From Phycisphaerales bacterium UBA1845 (GTDB lineage Bacteria > Planctomycetota > Phycisphaerae > UBA1845), in assembly GCA_002338715.1 (NCBI GenBank), contig DDIR01000119.1, positions 1 through 64,000 on the forward strand: a DNA stretch of 64,000 nucleotides. The letters are read 5' to 3'. The notes beneath the pieces were generated by a model. That model made no database searches and was not told where the DNA came from. It worked only from the letters and a program-made list of their open reading frames with translations. The number at the start of each line of letters is the position of its first letter. The stretch's first letter is position 1. A program made the translations under genes and the position numbers. This document shows, piece by piece, positions 27,006-34,553 of this stretch.

Positions 27006-28268
27006 TTACGTTAACGAAAGCAGCGTCTCCAGCAGGCCATCCGGGTCGAGTTGCGTCGATCCCGGTTGCGTCACCAGTGGGGCGGTGATCACTTCGACCC
27101 CTAGCGATTGGATCGCTTTGGTGTTCGGCTGCGATGAATAGGCGCTGCCGGTGTTGTCGAGCAGCACAAAGTTCAGCAGCGATTCGACATGCGCATCGGT
27201 CGGCTTCTGCAACTGCTCGATTAATTTCCGCACGCTTGCTTCAACCGTGATACCGGTCAATTCGGGATCGACGCCGGTGTTAGGGATGTAAATCTTCGGG
27301 CAATCGTTGGCCGCAATCGCAGCGCAGATCCCCTCGGGCAGCAGATTTGCGAGCACACTCGTAAAGAAACTGCCCATCGGATAGCAGATCAACTCGGCGC
27401 TGGCGATTAGGTCCACCACCTTCTGCCGGGCGACCACCGTTTTTGGTTTCGCCGAATCGCAATTATCGACGAGGTGAATGCTTTCGATCGGCTCGCCGAG
27501 CGGCGCGACTTCCTTCCCGGTGATGCGATGTTGGCCGCAGATGGTTTCACCATTTCGCAGGCGGGCGGCGAGTTGTGCGCTTCTGCCGACGACCGGACGA
27601 ACGATGCCGCGTACCTCGACCAGTTTTGAAAACAGGAAAATGACCGGATCGATCTGTCGACCATTGTTGAGATAACCGCCGACGAGGATCAGGTTACCGA
27701 TACTCGCGCCGCGCAGGTCAAAGTCAGCCGGGGCGTGTTCGAGAAAGTATCGCAAGTGGTTGCGGATCAGTTTTCGCAGCGGATTGACCACCTGGCGGAT
27801 CATCGGATCGACGCCATCGATGATGCTTTGCAACTGGTCGCGCAGCCGCGCGGGGTCCGTATCGTGATCGAAGCGGTGGGCAAAAAGTTCGAAGACTGCC
27901 GGTTGACCGATGACGGAATGGTCGGCCAGCGCCATCAAACGGTTGCGCAAATCTCCGACAGCTAACATATCAAACGCCACCCGCAGCGACGCCGAACTTC
28001 CACCGGAATCGAACGGCGTGATCAGGTGGACCGAGTTGTGCGTGTAGTCGATCAGCTTGCGACAAAGCGGATTAAGGGCGCTGCCACCGCTGAAGAACAG
28101 AATCCTTGGGCCATACTCGGGCGACTTGGCGCAGCGAGCGAGTTGCAGGGGATTCGGAATCGGGACCGACCGCGTGACGCGCACGCAGCGCCTCGGGACA
28201 AACGGACGCGGTTCGTCCTGGATGTCATCCTCGCGCATGTCGTCGTTGTAAAACTCGTCGGTCGTCAC
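27006..28268 (-). CDS. GAK system CofD-like protein
   Basis: A 420-residue protein of the CofD-like fold: LFFSGGSALNPLCRKLIDYT near residue 60 matches the GGTGL-type phosphate-binding start, followed by HLITPFDSGGSSASLR, and later ICYPMGSFFTSVLANLLPEGI. CofD itself makes the phosphodiester of F420; this branch differs and is known to me only as part of the predicted GAK gene set. The apparent start is GTG at 28266-28268, with Met11 (MREDDIQDEPR) an alternative. It begins 15 nt after the HprK-related kinase gene. Its substrate is unknown. Confidence 0.85.
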   Translation of the reverse strand: MTTDEFYNDDMREDDIQDEPRPFVPRRCVRVTRSVPIPNPLQLARCAKSPEYGPRILFFSGGSALNPLCRKLIDYTHNSVHLITPFDSGGSSASLRVAFDMLAVGDLRNRLMALADHSVIGQPAVFELFAHRFDHDTDPARLRDQLQSIIDGVDPMIRQVVNPLRKLIRNHLRYFLEHAPADFDLRGASIGNLILVGGYLNNGRQIDPVIFLFSKLVEVRGIVRPVVGRSAQLAARLRNGETICGQHRITGKEVAPLGEPIESIHLVDNCDSAKPKTVVARQKVVDLIASAELICYPMGSFFTSVLANLLPEGICAAIAANDCPKIYIPNTGVDPELTGITVEASVRKLIEQLQKPTDAHVESLLNFVLLDNTGSAYSSQPNTKAIQSLGVEVITAPLVTQPGSTQLDPDGLLETLLSLT

Positions 28269-28283
28269 CGCATGTCTCGTTCG

Positions 28284-29372
28284 TTAATCGGGATGTGCCA
28301 AACACGCGTCGGCTGCATGTTCAAAATCAACACCGCCGCGCACTTCCAGAACCTTGCAGGATTCCAGCAGCGCCACGTAGTCGGCAGGGTCTTCGGATGG
28401 CATCGTTCCACTGCCGTCGTATCGGAAGAACAGCCCGACGGATTTCATAAATGCCGGCATGAGGTCGGATCGTTCGCGCAAGTTGACGCGGTGCACTTCG
28501 GTTGGCGTGTTGTCGCGCGTCCAGTTGAGAATCACGAGCGTGTGCATCGGATGGCTTAGAAGTTGCCGGCCCACACCGTAGCAACGTTCTAGGTCGACGT
28601 CGTATTTCTGTTCGAGGTTCCAGAGCGTCGCGGGGTCCATGTCGTTGAAGGCGTCGATTTCCTCTGTGCTGAGCATGGTGGAAAGGTCGGGGTTGTTGAC
28701 GATGGTTCCCGGATTGATGCGCGGGAGTTTTGGAACGCCGTACATGCTGAGTTGATCGCCATCGCGCGCGACCATCAGCCGATCGTTGCTCACAAAATCG
28801 CAGCCGCGACTCATCATGTGCAGTGACAACGTGCTCTTACCCTTGCCCGAGAAGCCGGAGATCGCGACGCCCTTACACTGATAAGCGACTGCGGCTGCGT
28901 GAAAAAGCATCGACTCGCGGTGCAAGCGCCATTCGATGTAGCGGTTGTTGACGAAGTTGACGACCTGGTTGGCATTGGCGAGACACGGTCCGATCGCCAG
29001 GTTCGTATCCGCGCCGAATGCGAACACCATGCCGGTCAGACGTTTTCGCACGATGCGGCCGTCGGTGATATTGATGAACTCTTCTTTGATTTTCGTCTTA
29101 CCGGGATCGGGCTCCTTGATCGTCAAGTCCGCGTTGATCGTGGGCGGTTCGGTCTCGATCGCGGTGATGACGATCGTGGGTTGCTCCGTCATCACGACGA
29201 ACGGGCTGAAGTATTCGCGAAGCTCTTCGATGAGCGGTTTCGAGTTGGAGCGTACGCGGATGAGGCAGGTGTCGAGCGCCAGATCAAGTTGGCCGGCGTC
29301 TTCGTGCTGCGACGCCCATTGGTCTGCGACTTCGTCAATACGCATGTTGTGGATCGGGGTGTTGTCGGTCAT
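28284..29372 (-). CDS. HprK-related kinase B (GAK system)
   Basis: A 362-residue protein with a P-loop G173-FSGKGKS180 inside a LFHAAAVAYQCKGVAISGFSG context, as in HPr kinase/phosphorylase C-domains, then DFVSNDRLM as the second nucleotide-binding element. It lacks the HPr-kinase N-terminal domain. Such kinases are thought to phosphorylate a small protein or metabolite. The ATG overlaps the stop of the ATP-grasp gene by 4 nt (ATGA), which points to coupled translation of the two enzymes. Confidence 0.87.
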   Translation of the reverse strand: MTDNTPIHNMRIDEVADQWASQHEDAGQLDLALDTCLIRVRSNSKPLIEELREYFSPFVVMTEQPTIVITAIETEPPTINADLTIKEPDPGKTKIKEEFINITDGRIVRKRLTGMVFAFGADTNLAIGPCLANANQVVNFVNNRYIEWRLHRESMLFHAAAVAYQCKGVAISGFSGKGKSTLSLHMMSRGCDFVSNDRLMVARDGDQLSMYGVPKLPRINPGTIVNNPDLSTMLSTEEIDAFNDMDPATLWNLEQKYDVDLERCYGVGRQLLSHPMHTLVILNWTRDNTPTEVHRVNLRERSDLMPAFMKSVGLFFRYDGSGTMPSEDPADYVALLESCKVLEVRGGVDFEHAADACLAHPD

Positions 29373-30250
29373 TGGGCTTTCAATTGGTTGAGGACGTATT
29401 GGGCGTAATGGTCGGCAGCATCGAAGTTATTCGCTTCGAGAAGTCCACGAAACCCGCCAAATGCGGAGACTTCAAACACGACCGGGCCGTCGGCTGTTTC
29501 GGCAACATCGACGCAGGTGAAGTCGAGACCGAATGGCTTTTGGGCGCGGCGGGCGAGTTCGATAATGTCGGGACTGGCTTCGTGGGCTTTGTACTTGCCG
29601 CCGGAATGGGTGGTGGTGTTCCATTCACCGGCGCTGCGAACGCGGGCATAGCAACCGCAGAACTCTCCGCCCAGAAACGCCAGGCCCAGGTCTTTTCCTG
29701 GCAGGTCGATCATCTGTTGCAGGTAGAGAATGACGTTTCCGTTGGCTTTGAATGTTTGGAGGTCCTCCATCAAATCCGGACCGGGTTCGACGACGATCAT
29801 CCCGCGCGCTTTGGTGGAGTAGAGCGGTTTGAGGATGCACTTGCCCAAACGCCCGACCGCGCTGGCGGCTTGTTCGAGGTCTTCGGTGATGACGGTTGTG
29901 GGCATGGGGATGTCAGCCGCCCGCAGCGAGACCGTGCAGCTTAGGCGATCGATGACGCGTTTGATGTTCGCCGGGGGGGAGAAGATTCTCGGTCCGCGTC
30001 CGCCGATGTAGCGCAGCATGGCCAATCGCGCCATCAGGTCGGGGGAGTAGGTCACGCCGACTTTCTTGATGATCATCGCGTCGAGCGTGCAAAGATCGAC
30101 ATCGCCAAACATCGCCGTGCCCGCGTCGAGATCGACGACGACATGCTCCATATCGATCAGCAAGCCGAAATCTGTTTTGCTTTTGACGGCATCGACGAGG
30201 CGCAGCGATGACCACCCCTCAGGTACACCCACCACACCGATGCGAGTCAT
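29369..30250 (-). CDS. GAK system ATP-grasp enzyme
   Basis: 293 residues, RimK-like in its layout. The nucleotide-binding lysine regions are CILKPLYSTKARGM and VILYLQQMIDLPGKDLG, and the metal-binding end is DGPVVFEVSAFGGFRGLLE. The N-terminal third (MTRIGVVGVPEGWSSLRLVDAV) is a Rossmann-like pre-ATP-grasp domain. ATP-grasp enzymes ligate a carboxylate to an amine or thiol through an acyl-phosphate; the substrate here is unknown. It sits between the PhoU/phosphotransferase fusion (26 nt away) and the kinase (4-nt overlap). Confidence 0.88.
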   Translation of the reverse strand: MTRIGVVGVPEGWSSLRLVDAVKSKTDFGLLIDMEHVVVDLDAGTAMFGDVDLCTLDAMIIKKVGVTYSPDLMARLAMLRYIGGRGPRIFSPPANIKRVIDRLSCTVSLRAADIPMPTTVITEDLEQAASAVGRLGKCILKPLYSTKARGMIVVEPGPDLMEDLQTFKANGNVILYLQQMIDLPGKDLGLAFLGGEFCGCYARVRSAGEWNTTTHSGGKYKAHEASPDIIELARRAQKPFGLDFTCVDVAETADGPVVFEVSAFGGFRGLLEANNFDAADHYAQYVLNQLKAQ

Positions 30251-30276
30251 TTCATCTCTCCGGTAGTGCAGGTTGC

Positions 30277-31917
30277 TTAGAACCGAAGCACTTCGTCGTT
30301 GAAAGCAAAAGTGTTCCAGGGGCGGCCTATGTGCGTGATGAACGCCTCCAGAAGATAAGCCGAACGCAGGTACATCGTCTTGGCAAACGTTTCGTCGAGT
30401 TCGAAACGCGTGGACGACATAAACGAACGGATCAAGCCCAGCGCCAATCGCGCATCGAACGTATCGTCGTCGTGTTCGCAGGCGTAGTTCTTGGCGAAGC
30501 GGTAGAAATCCAGCATGACATCGCCAATGCGCGCCCGCATGTCCGGATCGAACACCGGCATCCGGAAATTGGACACGAGAAAGACGGATACATCCTGAAC
30601 GTAGTCCATTGGGCGGGAACGGTAAAGGTCGATGAAGTGGATTCGGGATTCGTGGTTGCTGACGATGATGTTGTCGGCATTGAAATCGCCGTGGATCAAC
30701 ACGCGAAACGGCGCGAGCAAATCCTTCGACGCGTCTGTCGCGGTGAGCAGCAACTCTTCAAACGATTGTAGGTTGAGCTTGCCGACGCGAATCGGGAATC
30801 TGCGAAATTGCGGATGGATGCGCCACACGTCGCCAAGTCGCGATGCCAACTGCCCGAGAAAATCGCCGTGGACCGGTTCGCGTTCGAGCGTGCGGTCCCA
30901 TGCCGTCGTCAACGTCGAAGCGATGCATTCCTGTGCGGCACGAAGTCTCGCGCTGTCGGCATTGAGCACCATCTCGTTGAAGGTCATGCCGTCGAGGTAC
31001 TCGAGTAGAAGAGCCGCATCGCCTTTGCCTTCGCGATACTCGAGGATGCGCGGGGGCAGCCCGGGCATCTCTTCCTGCCAGCGCAGGATGTTCTCGCGTT
31101 CGCGGGCGAGCTTGTCGCGCCGGCCGTTCTTGAAAATCGCTTCCAACTCGGCTTCGTCTTCGCCGCGATCCTTTACTTTACCGATCTTGGTGCCCGAACG
31201 CGTCTCGTAACGAAAGTCCACATCGTAGGCCCGACTCCACATGTCCGAATCTTTTTGCCCGAGCGCGGCATGGAGGGCTTTGTGTTCGCGAAGTTTGAGC
31301 TTCTCACCGGTGACGGCGTACAGCACAGCCTCTCCAATGTTTTGCAGTGCGTCGCCCATGCGTTCAAGATAGTGAAAGATATACAGGCACGCGACGAGGT
31401 CGTCGGTGTTCTCACCTTTGCGAAGATCGCCTTTGATCTGCGAGATGTGGGCTGCGTAGAGTTTGTCGGTCTTGGCTTCGGCGCGGCAAATCTTCAGGGC
31501 CAGGGCTGCGTCGCTGATGGAGATTGCCTCCGGAATCTGAGCCAACGCATCGCCGATGATCTTCTGATATGGCACGTAGTCGTAGTGCTGAAGCACATCC
31601 GGGCTGTCCATGTGATCCATCTGTCTGGCGATGTTCACGCAGAAATCCGCGATGCGCTCAAGATTGTTGGCGACGGTGACCAGCGCCCGGAAGCGGTCAG
31701 CCGTCTGGCGGTTCATCTCGGGGGTGTTGCGGAAACCCGAGATGGTTTTCTTTTCGACGTAGCTCTTGAGCGTGTCGATGTAGTTGTCGCTGGAGTAGAT
31801 TTTCCGCGCCAGTGATCGGGACGGTTGGCGCATGACCTGGAATGATTTGTCCAGTTGCTTGCCGACTTCGACGACCATGAAGCGCAGATTTTTGTCGATG
31901 CCCTCAAACATCTGCAT
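30277..31917 (-). CDS. PhoU-like / aminoglycoside-phosphotransferase-like fusion protein
   Basis: 546 residues in two parts. Residues ~1-220 are all helical, with the repeated metal-binding-like pattern of PhoU (VANNLERIADFCVNIAR and FHYLERMGDALQNIGEAVLYA, each with ERxxD). Residues ~250-546 are a protein-kinase-like phosphotransferase: HGDFNADN at 409-416 is the Brenner catalytic loop, and HFIDLY with D430 is the metal-binding Asp. A region with PPRILEYREGKGDAALLLEYLDG acts as the N-lobe. The start overlaps the upstream amphi-Trp gene by 14 nt. The substrate is unknown. Confidence 0.85.
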   Translation of the reverse strand: MQMFEGIDKNLRFMVVEVGKQLDKSFQVMRQPSRSLARKIYSSDNYIDTLKSYVEKKTISGFRNTPEMNRQTADRFRALVTVANNLERIADFCVNIARQMDHMDSPDVLQHYDYVPYQKIIGDALAQIPEAISISDAALALKICRAEAKTDKLYAAHISQIKGDLRKGENTDDLVACLYIFHYLERMGDALQNIGEAVLYAVTGEKLKLREHKALHAALGQKDSDMWSRAYDVDFRYETRSGTKIGKVKDRGEDEAELEAIFKNGRRDKLARERENILRWQEEMPGLPPRILEYREGKGDAALLLEYLDGMTFNEMVLNADSARLRAAQECIASTLTTAWDRTLEREPVHGDFLGQLASRLGDVWRIHPQFRRFPIRVGKLNLQSFEELLLTATDASKDLLAPFRVLIHGDFNADNIIVSNHESRIHFIDLYRSRPMDYVQDVSVFLVSNFRMPVFDPDMRARIGDVMLDFYRFAKNYACEHDDDTFDARLALGLIRSFMSSTRFELDETFAKTMYLRSAYLLEAFITHIGRPWNTFAFNDEVLRF

Positions 31918-32203
31918 GGGGTGCTTTCGATTCCTCGCCTCCTGTGGGACGAACGCGCAGATCCTTGCCGCGTCGATCAGACTTCCATGACATCTTTAGA
32001 ATCACCTGCACGCGGTCGCTGCGCGTTTTGGCGCGAACATCGAAACGAATCAAACCGGGAATGTCAACGGCGATCTCTTCGTCGTCGCTGGAAAGTGAAA
32101 GCTTCCCCTGCGAGAAGCATTCGCTCAGTGAATGGAAATACCGAACGATGGATTCGCGGTCCTGGAATGACTCGTGGCTGAATTCGCTTTTCTGCTGGGT
32201 CAT
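31904..32203 (-). CDS. Amphi-Trp domain protein
   Basis: A 99-residue protein. The first ~75 residues follow the amphi-Trp pattern: a helix (ESIVRYFHSLSECFSQGKLSL), alternating strands (EEIAVDIPGLIRFDVRAKTR) and the conserved Trp near the end of the domain (VILKMSWKSDRRG). The C-terminus is a short charged tail. No catalytic residues are apparent, so it is a likely substrate, carrier or regulator of the enzymes around it. The ATG is at 32201-32203 and the 3' end overlaps the next gene by 14 nt. Confidence 0.85.
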   Translation of the reverse strand: MTQQKSEFSHESFQDRESIVRYFHSLSECFSQGKLSLSSDDEEIAVDIPGLIRFDVRAKTRSDRVQVILKMSWKSDRRGKDLRVRPTGGEESKAPHADV

Positions 32204-32258
32204 GTCGATTCTTTGCTGATGGTAACATTGATTGCGGCGATTGGCCCGCGATGTTTCG

Positions 32259-33422
32259 TTAAGGTGAAGTTAATAATTCGCGATAGGCGTTGATCACGAG
32301 ATGGCGGTCGGCGCCAGCAGTGATCAGACTCTTTCGAATCGCAAGATCATCCCAGGCATGTTGCACGCCGATTTCGCGTCCGGCTTTTTCGGCGTCCTGA
32401 TGCCTTGGTTCTTTGACCTTTTCGCCCATGTGGCAATCGTCGCCCATGAAGATCAGCAAGGGACGCCGACTGGTGTTGGCCCGGGCTTTGTTCTCGCGAT
32501 TGACGACGTTAATCAGAAACTCAGTGTACTCCTGCGATTGCGGGTTCCACACTTCGTAACCATCGACGTCATAGTCGCCGAGGAGGATCGGCCAAAACTG
32601 TTCCGGGTGGGGGATGACGATTCCGCCGCCAAGCGACCGCACCTCTTCGATGACCTCGCGATCCTCGTAGAAATACTCGAGGTTGAAATTGGCTTTGACC
32701 ACTTTCTTGACGGCTTTTAGCAATGCCTTGGCCTGGGCGATCCGCCGCCCATCGTAGTGATCTTGCAGCGCGTCGAAGTAGTGCGTCAAGAGCTTGTTCT
32801 TGATGGAACTTGGCGGTGTTTCCGATTCGAACTGCTGGAACAATTGGAACAACCGCAGCGTGTTGTGTTTGACGAATTGGATGACTTCGTCGGTTGCCCC
32901 CGTCTTGGAGACGGCGTGCTGAAAATGCTGGTCGTACGCCGGATCAATGATCGTATCGATGAAGTCAAAGAGCTGCCGCGAGCGGTATTTGAACGTGTGG
33001 GCCAACATGTGGCGAAACACGTCGGCGCTGGCGACCCGCGAGTTCTCAAAGTGAATCAGCAACTGAACCTTGCGGTTGAATTCCCGGGCATAGCAGTCCA
33101 CCTCCACGCCGGTGAAGTCATCAAAGGTCGTCAGAATGTTGTGCTGCGTTGGGATCGCCAGTTCTTCGATGCGGTTCGGAAATGTCGCGTCGATGCGCCG
33201 GCGGATCAGGTCCATCGGCACGATTTCCGGGTGCCAGTGAACCGCGAGTACTGATTTTTGCTTCGGATAAACTGCCGGCGGAACCACGATCCGCTCAATC
33301 TGCTCCGGCGTGAGCTTCTCCGAAATCAGTTGGCGATAGGTCGCGACATCCCAGTCGGTCAGGTCGAGGTGGTCGGAAGGGTCAAATGAGTTGAATTGTT
33401 GTTCGGTGCTTAGGTTCGTCAT
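32259..33422 (-). CDS. Conserved-looking protein of unknown function in the GAK-type operon
   Basis: About 387 residues from ATG 33420-33422 (MTNLSTEQQFNSF); the frame extends to 33653 but without coding character. I do not recognise a named domain. Notable stretches are VLAVHWHPEIVPMDLI (two His and an acidic residue, possibly metal-binding), IPTQHNILTTFDDFTG, and GDDCHMGEKVKEPRHQ near the C-terminus, again His/Cys/acid-rich. This spacing of His and acids resembles a metallohydrolase of the PHP or amidohydrolase type, but that is a guess. It lies 55 nt upstream of the amphi-Trp gene and on the same strand. Confidence 0.8.
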   Translation of the reverse strand: MTNLSTEQQFNSFDPSDHLDLTDWDVATYRQLISEKLTPEQIERIVVPPAVYPKQKSVLAVHWHPEIVPMDLIRRRIDATFPNRIEELAIPTQHNILTTFDDFTGVEVDCYAREFNRKVQLLIHFENSRVASADVFRHMLAHTFKYRSRQLFDFIDTIIDPAYDQHFQHAVSKTGATDEVIQFVKHNTLRLFQLFQQFESETPPSSIKNKLLTHYFDALQDHYDGRRIAQAKALLKAVKKVVKANFNLEYFYEDREVIEEVRSLGGGIVIPHPEQFWPILLGDYDVDGYEVWNPQSQEYTEFLINVVNRENKARANTSRRPLLIFMGDDCHMGEKVKEPRHQDAEKAGREIGVQHAWDDLAIRKSLITAGADRHLVINAYRELLTSP

Positions 33423-33725
33423 TGGTTCTGAGCGTTTCTCAGAAACGCGTATCCCAGGCCCTGTCTGTGAGGGTGTTTCAGTTTGGACGTGGTCGCAAGC
33501 ACGATGGTCACGAGGAGCCACTTGATTGTCGGGTGCGAGCGCACTTTTCGATTCCGCGATGATCGGGCGGATGCGATCGACTCCGACGTCATCCACAGTA
33601 TCGTCACTGCGTCGACCGGAGCTTATCGTTCCGCCGGCGAAATGAAGAACCAATCCCTTGCTGCCTGTTGTTTTCGGACGCTTTGGCGCTTCTTTCCGGT
33701 CGAGGCCTTCCGCGCGACTTGACCT
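33423..33725. other. 303-nt gap inside the GAK-type operon
   Basis: Between the second amphi-Trp gene and the unknown protein, both minus. No coding frame is convincing on either strand; the frame of the downstream gene stays open to 33653 but looks non-coding. An internal promoter is possible here. Confidence 0.4.
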
Positions 33726-34055
33726 TCAGTGCGGATCCGACTCGGTACCGGCGGCTACAGTTTCGGCATCGTCTTCAGCCTCCACCGGCTCGTCGGTCGA
33801 GATTCGCAATGCCAATCCGTTGTCGTCCGAAGTGTCTTTGTGCCACGACAGTTTCAAGGAAAGCGATTCCTTCGATTCGCGTTGGCCAGCCGACACTTCG
33901 AGCTTGACTTGTTTTTGCGGTTCGAGGGTGACGTGGTCTGAGCAATTCTGGATGCAGACCTTGCCTGCCTTCAGGCACGCAACCAGGTTTTCAAGGTGTT
34001 CCACCGCATCGTTCAGTGCGACGGTGCCTTTCAAGCTGACGTCTTTCTTATTCAT
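33726..34055 (-). CDS. Second amphi-Trp-like protein
   Basis: 109 residues, with the same architecture as the other amphi-Trp protein: helix ALNDAVEHLENLVACLKAGKV, strands, then LSLKLSWHKD with the conserved Trp. The last ~35 residues are acidic (EPVEAEDDAETVAAG). It has three Cys at residues ~27-40 (VACLKAGKVCIQNC). The ATG at 34053-34055 has GAGGAAG just upstream. It is the first gene of the minus-strand set ending at 27006. Confidence 0.8.
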   Translation of the reverse strand: MNKKDVSLKGTVALNDAVEHLENLVACLKAGKVCIQNCSDHVTLEPQKQVKLEVSAGQRESKESLSLKLSWHKDTSDDNGLALRISTDEPVEAEDDAETVAAGTESDPH

Positions 34056-34553
34056 CGCGCTTCCTCAATCAGGGTGATGCGGGTCCTTCCGCTGACTAAT
34101 CGCTGCCCAGCCCAACGGTGCAAACCGCTTCGGTCCTCAGCTAAGACAGGATTGATCCTCCAACGACGTGACCTTAATCATGCTATCACAATTCACAAGT
34201 CAACGGCAAGATCGCATCGCTGCGAACGCCCGTGGTCGAATGCACCGAATGACTGCAAGAATCCCGAGGTTCCGGTATTGAATGCGGGCAATTTGCCAGT
34301 CGCAATGACAATGGAACTGTGTCGTTCGATTTCAAGTTCCCGAGTTGCGAAAGCGCTAAGATTGCGCTAAGAATATCCGGCATAACCACTTGTATATGCG
34401 CCGCGCTGTGAATACAGGCTTCATCAAAACCAAACTTGAAACGCGACCCAACTGCAGTAGTCTGCGGTGCGAACGAACCTACACTTCGAGCCAATTGTGC
34501 AAACGATTCGGCTCGTAGATGCAAGCGCCCGAAGAGCTTAGGAGGAATGACCC
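34056..34553. promoter_or_regulatory. Divergent intergenic region: GAK-type operon and phosphoesterase
   Basis: 498 nt between the first gene of the minus operon and the + strand phosphoesterase, so promoters for both must lie here. A tandem 11-mer GCGCTAAGATT / GCGCTAAGAAT occurs at 34353-34374. No coding frame is convincing. I cannot assign -10/-35 boxes. Confidence 0.4.
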
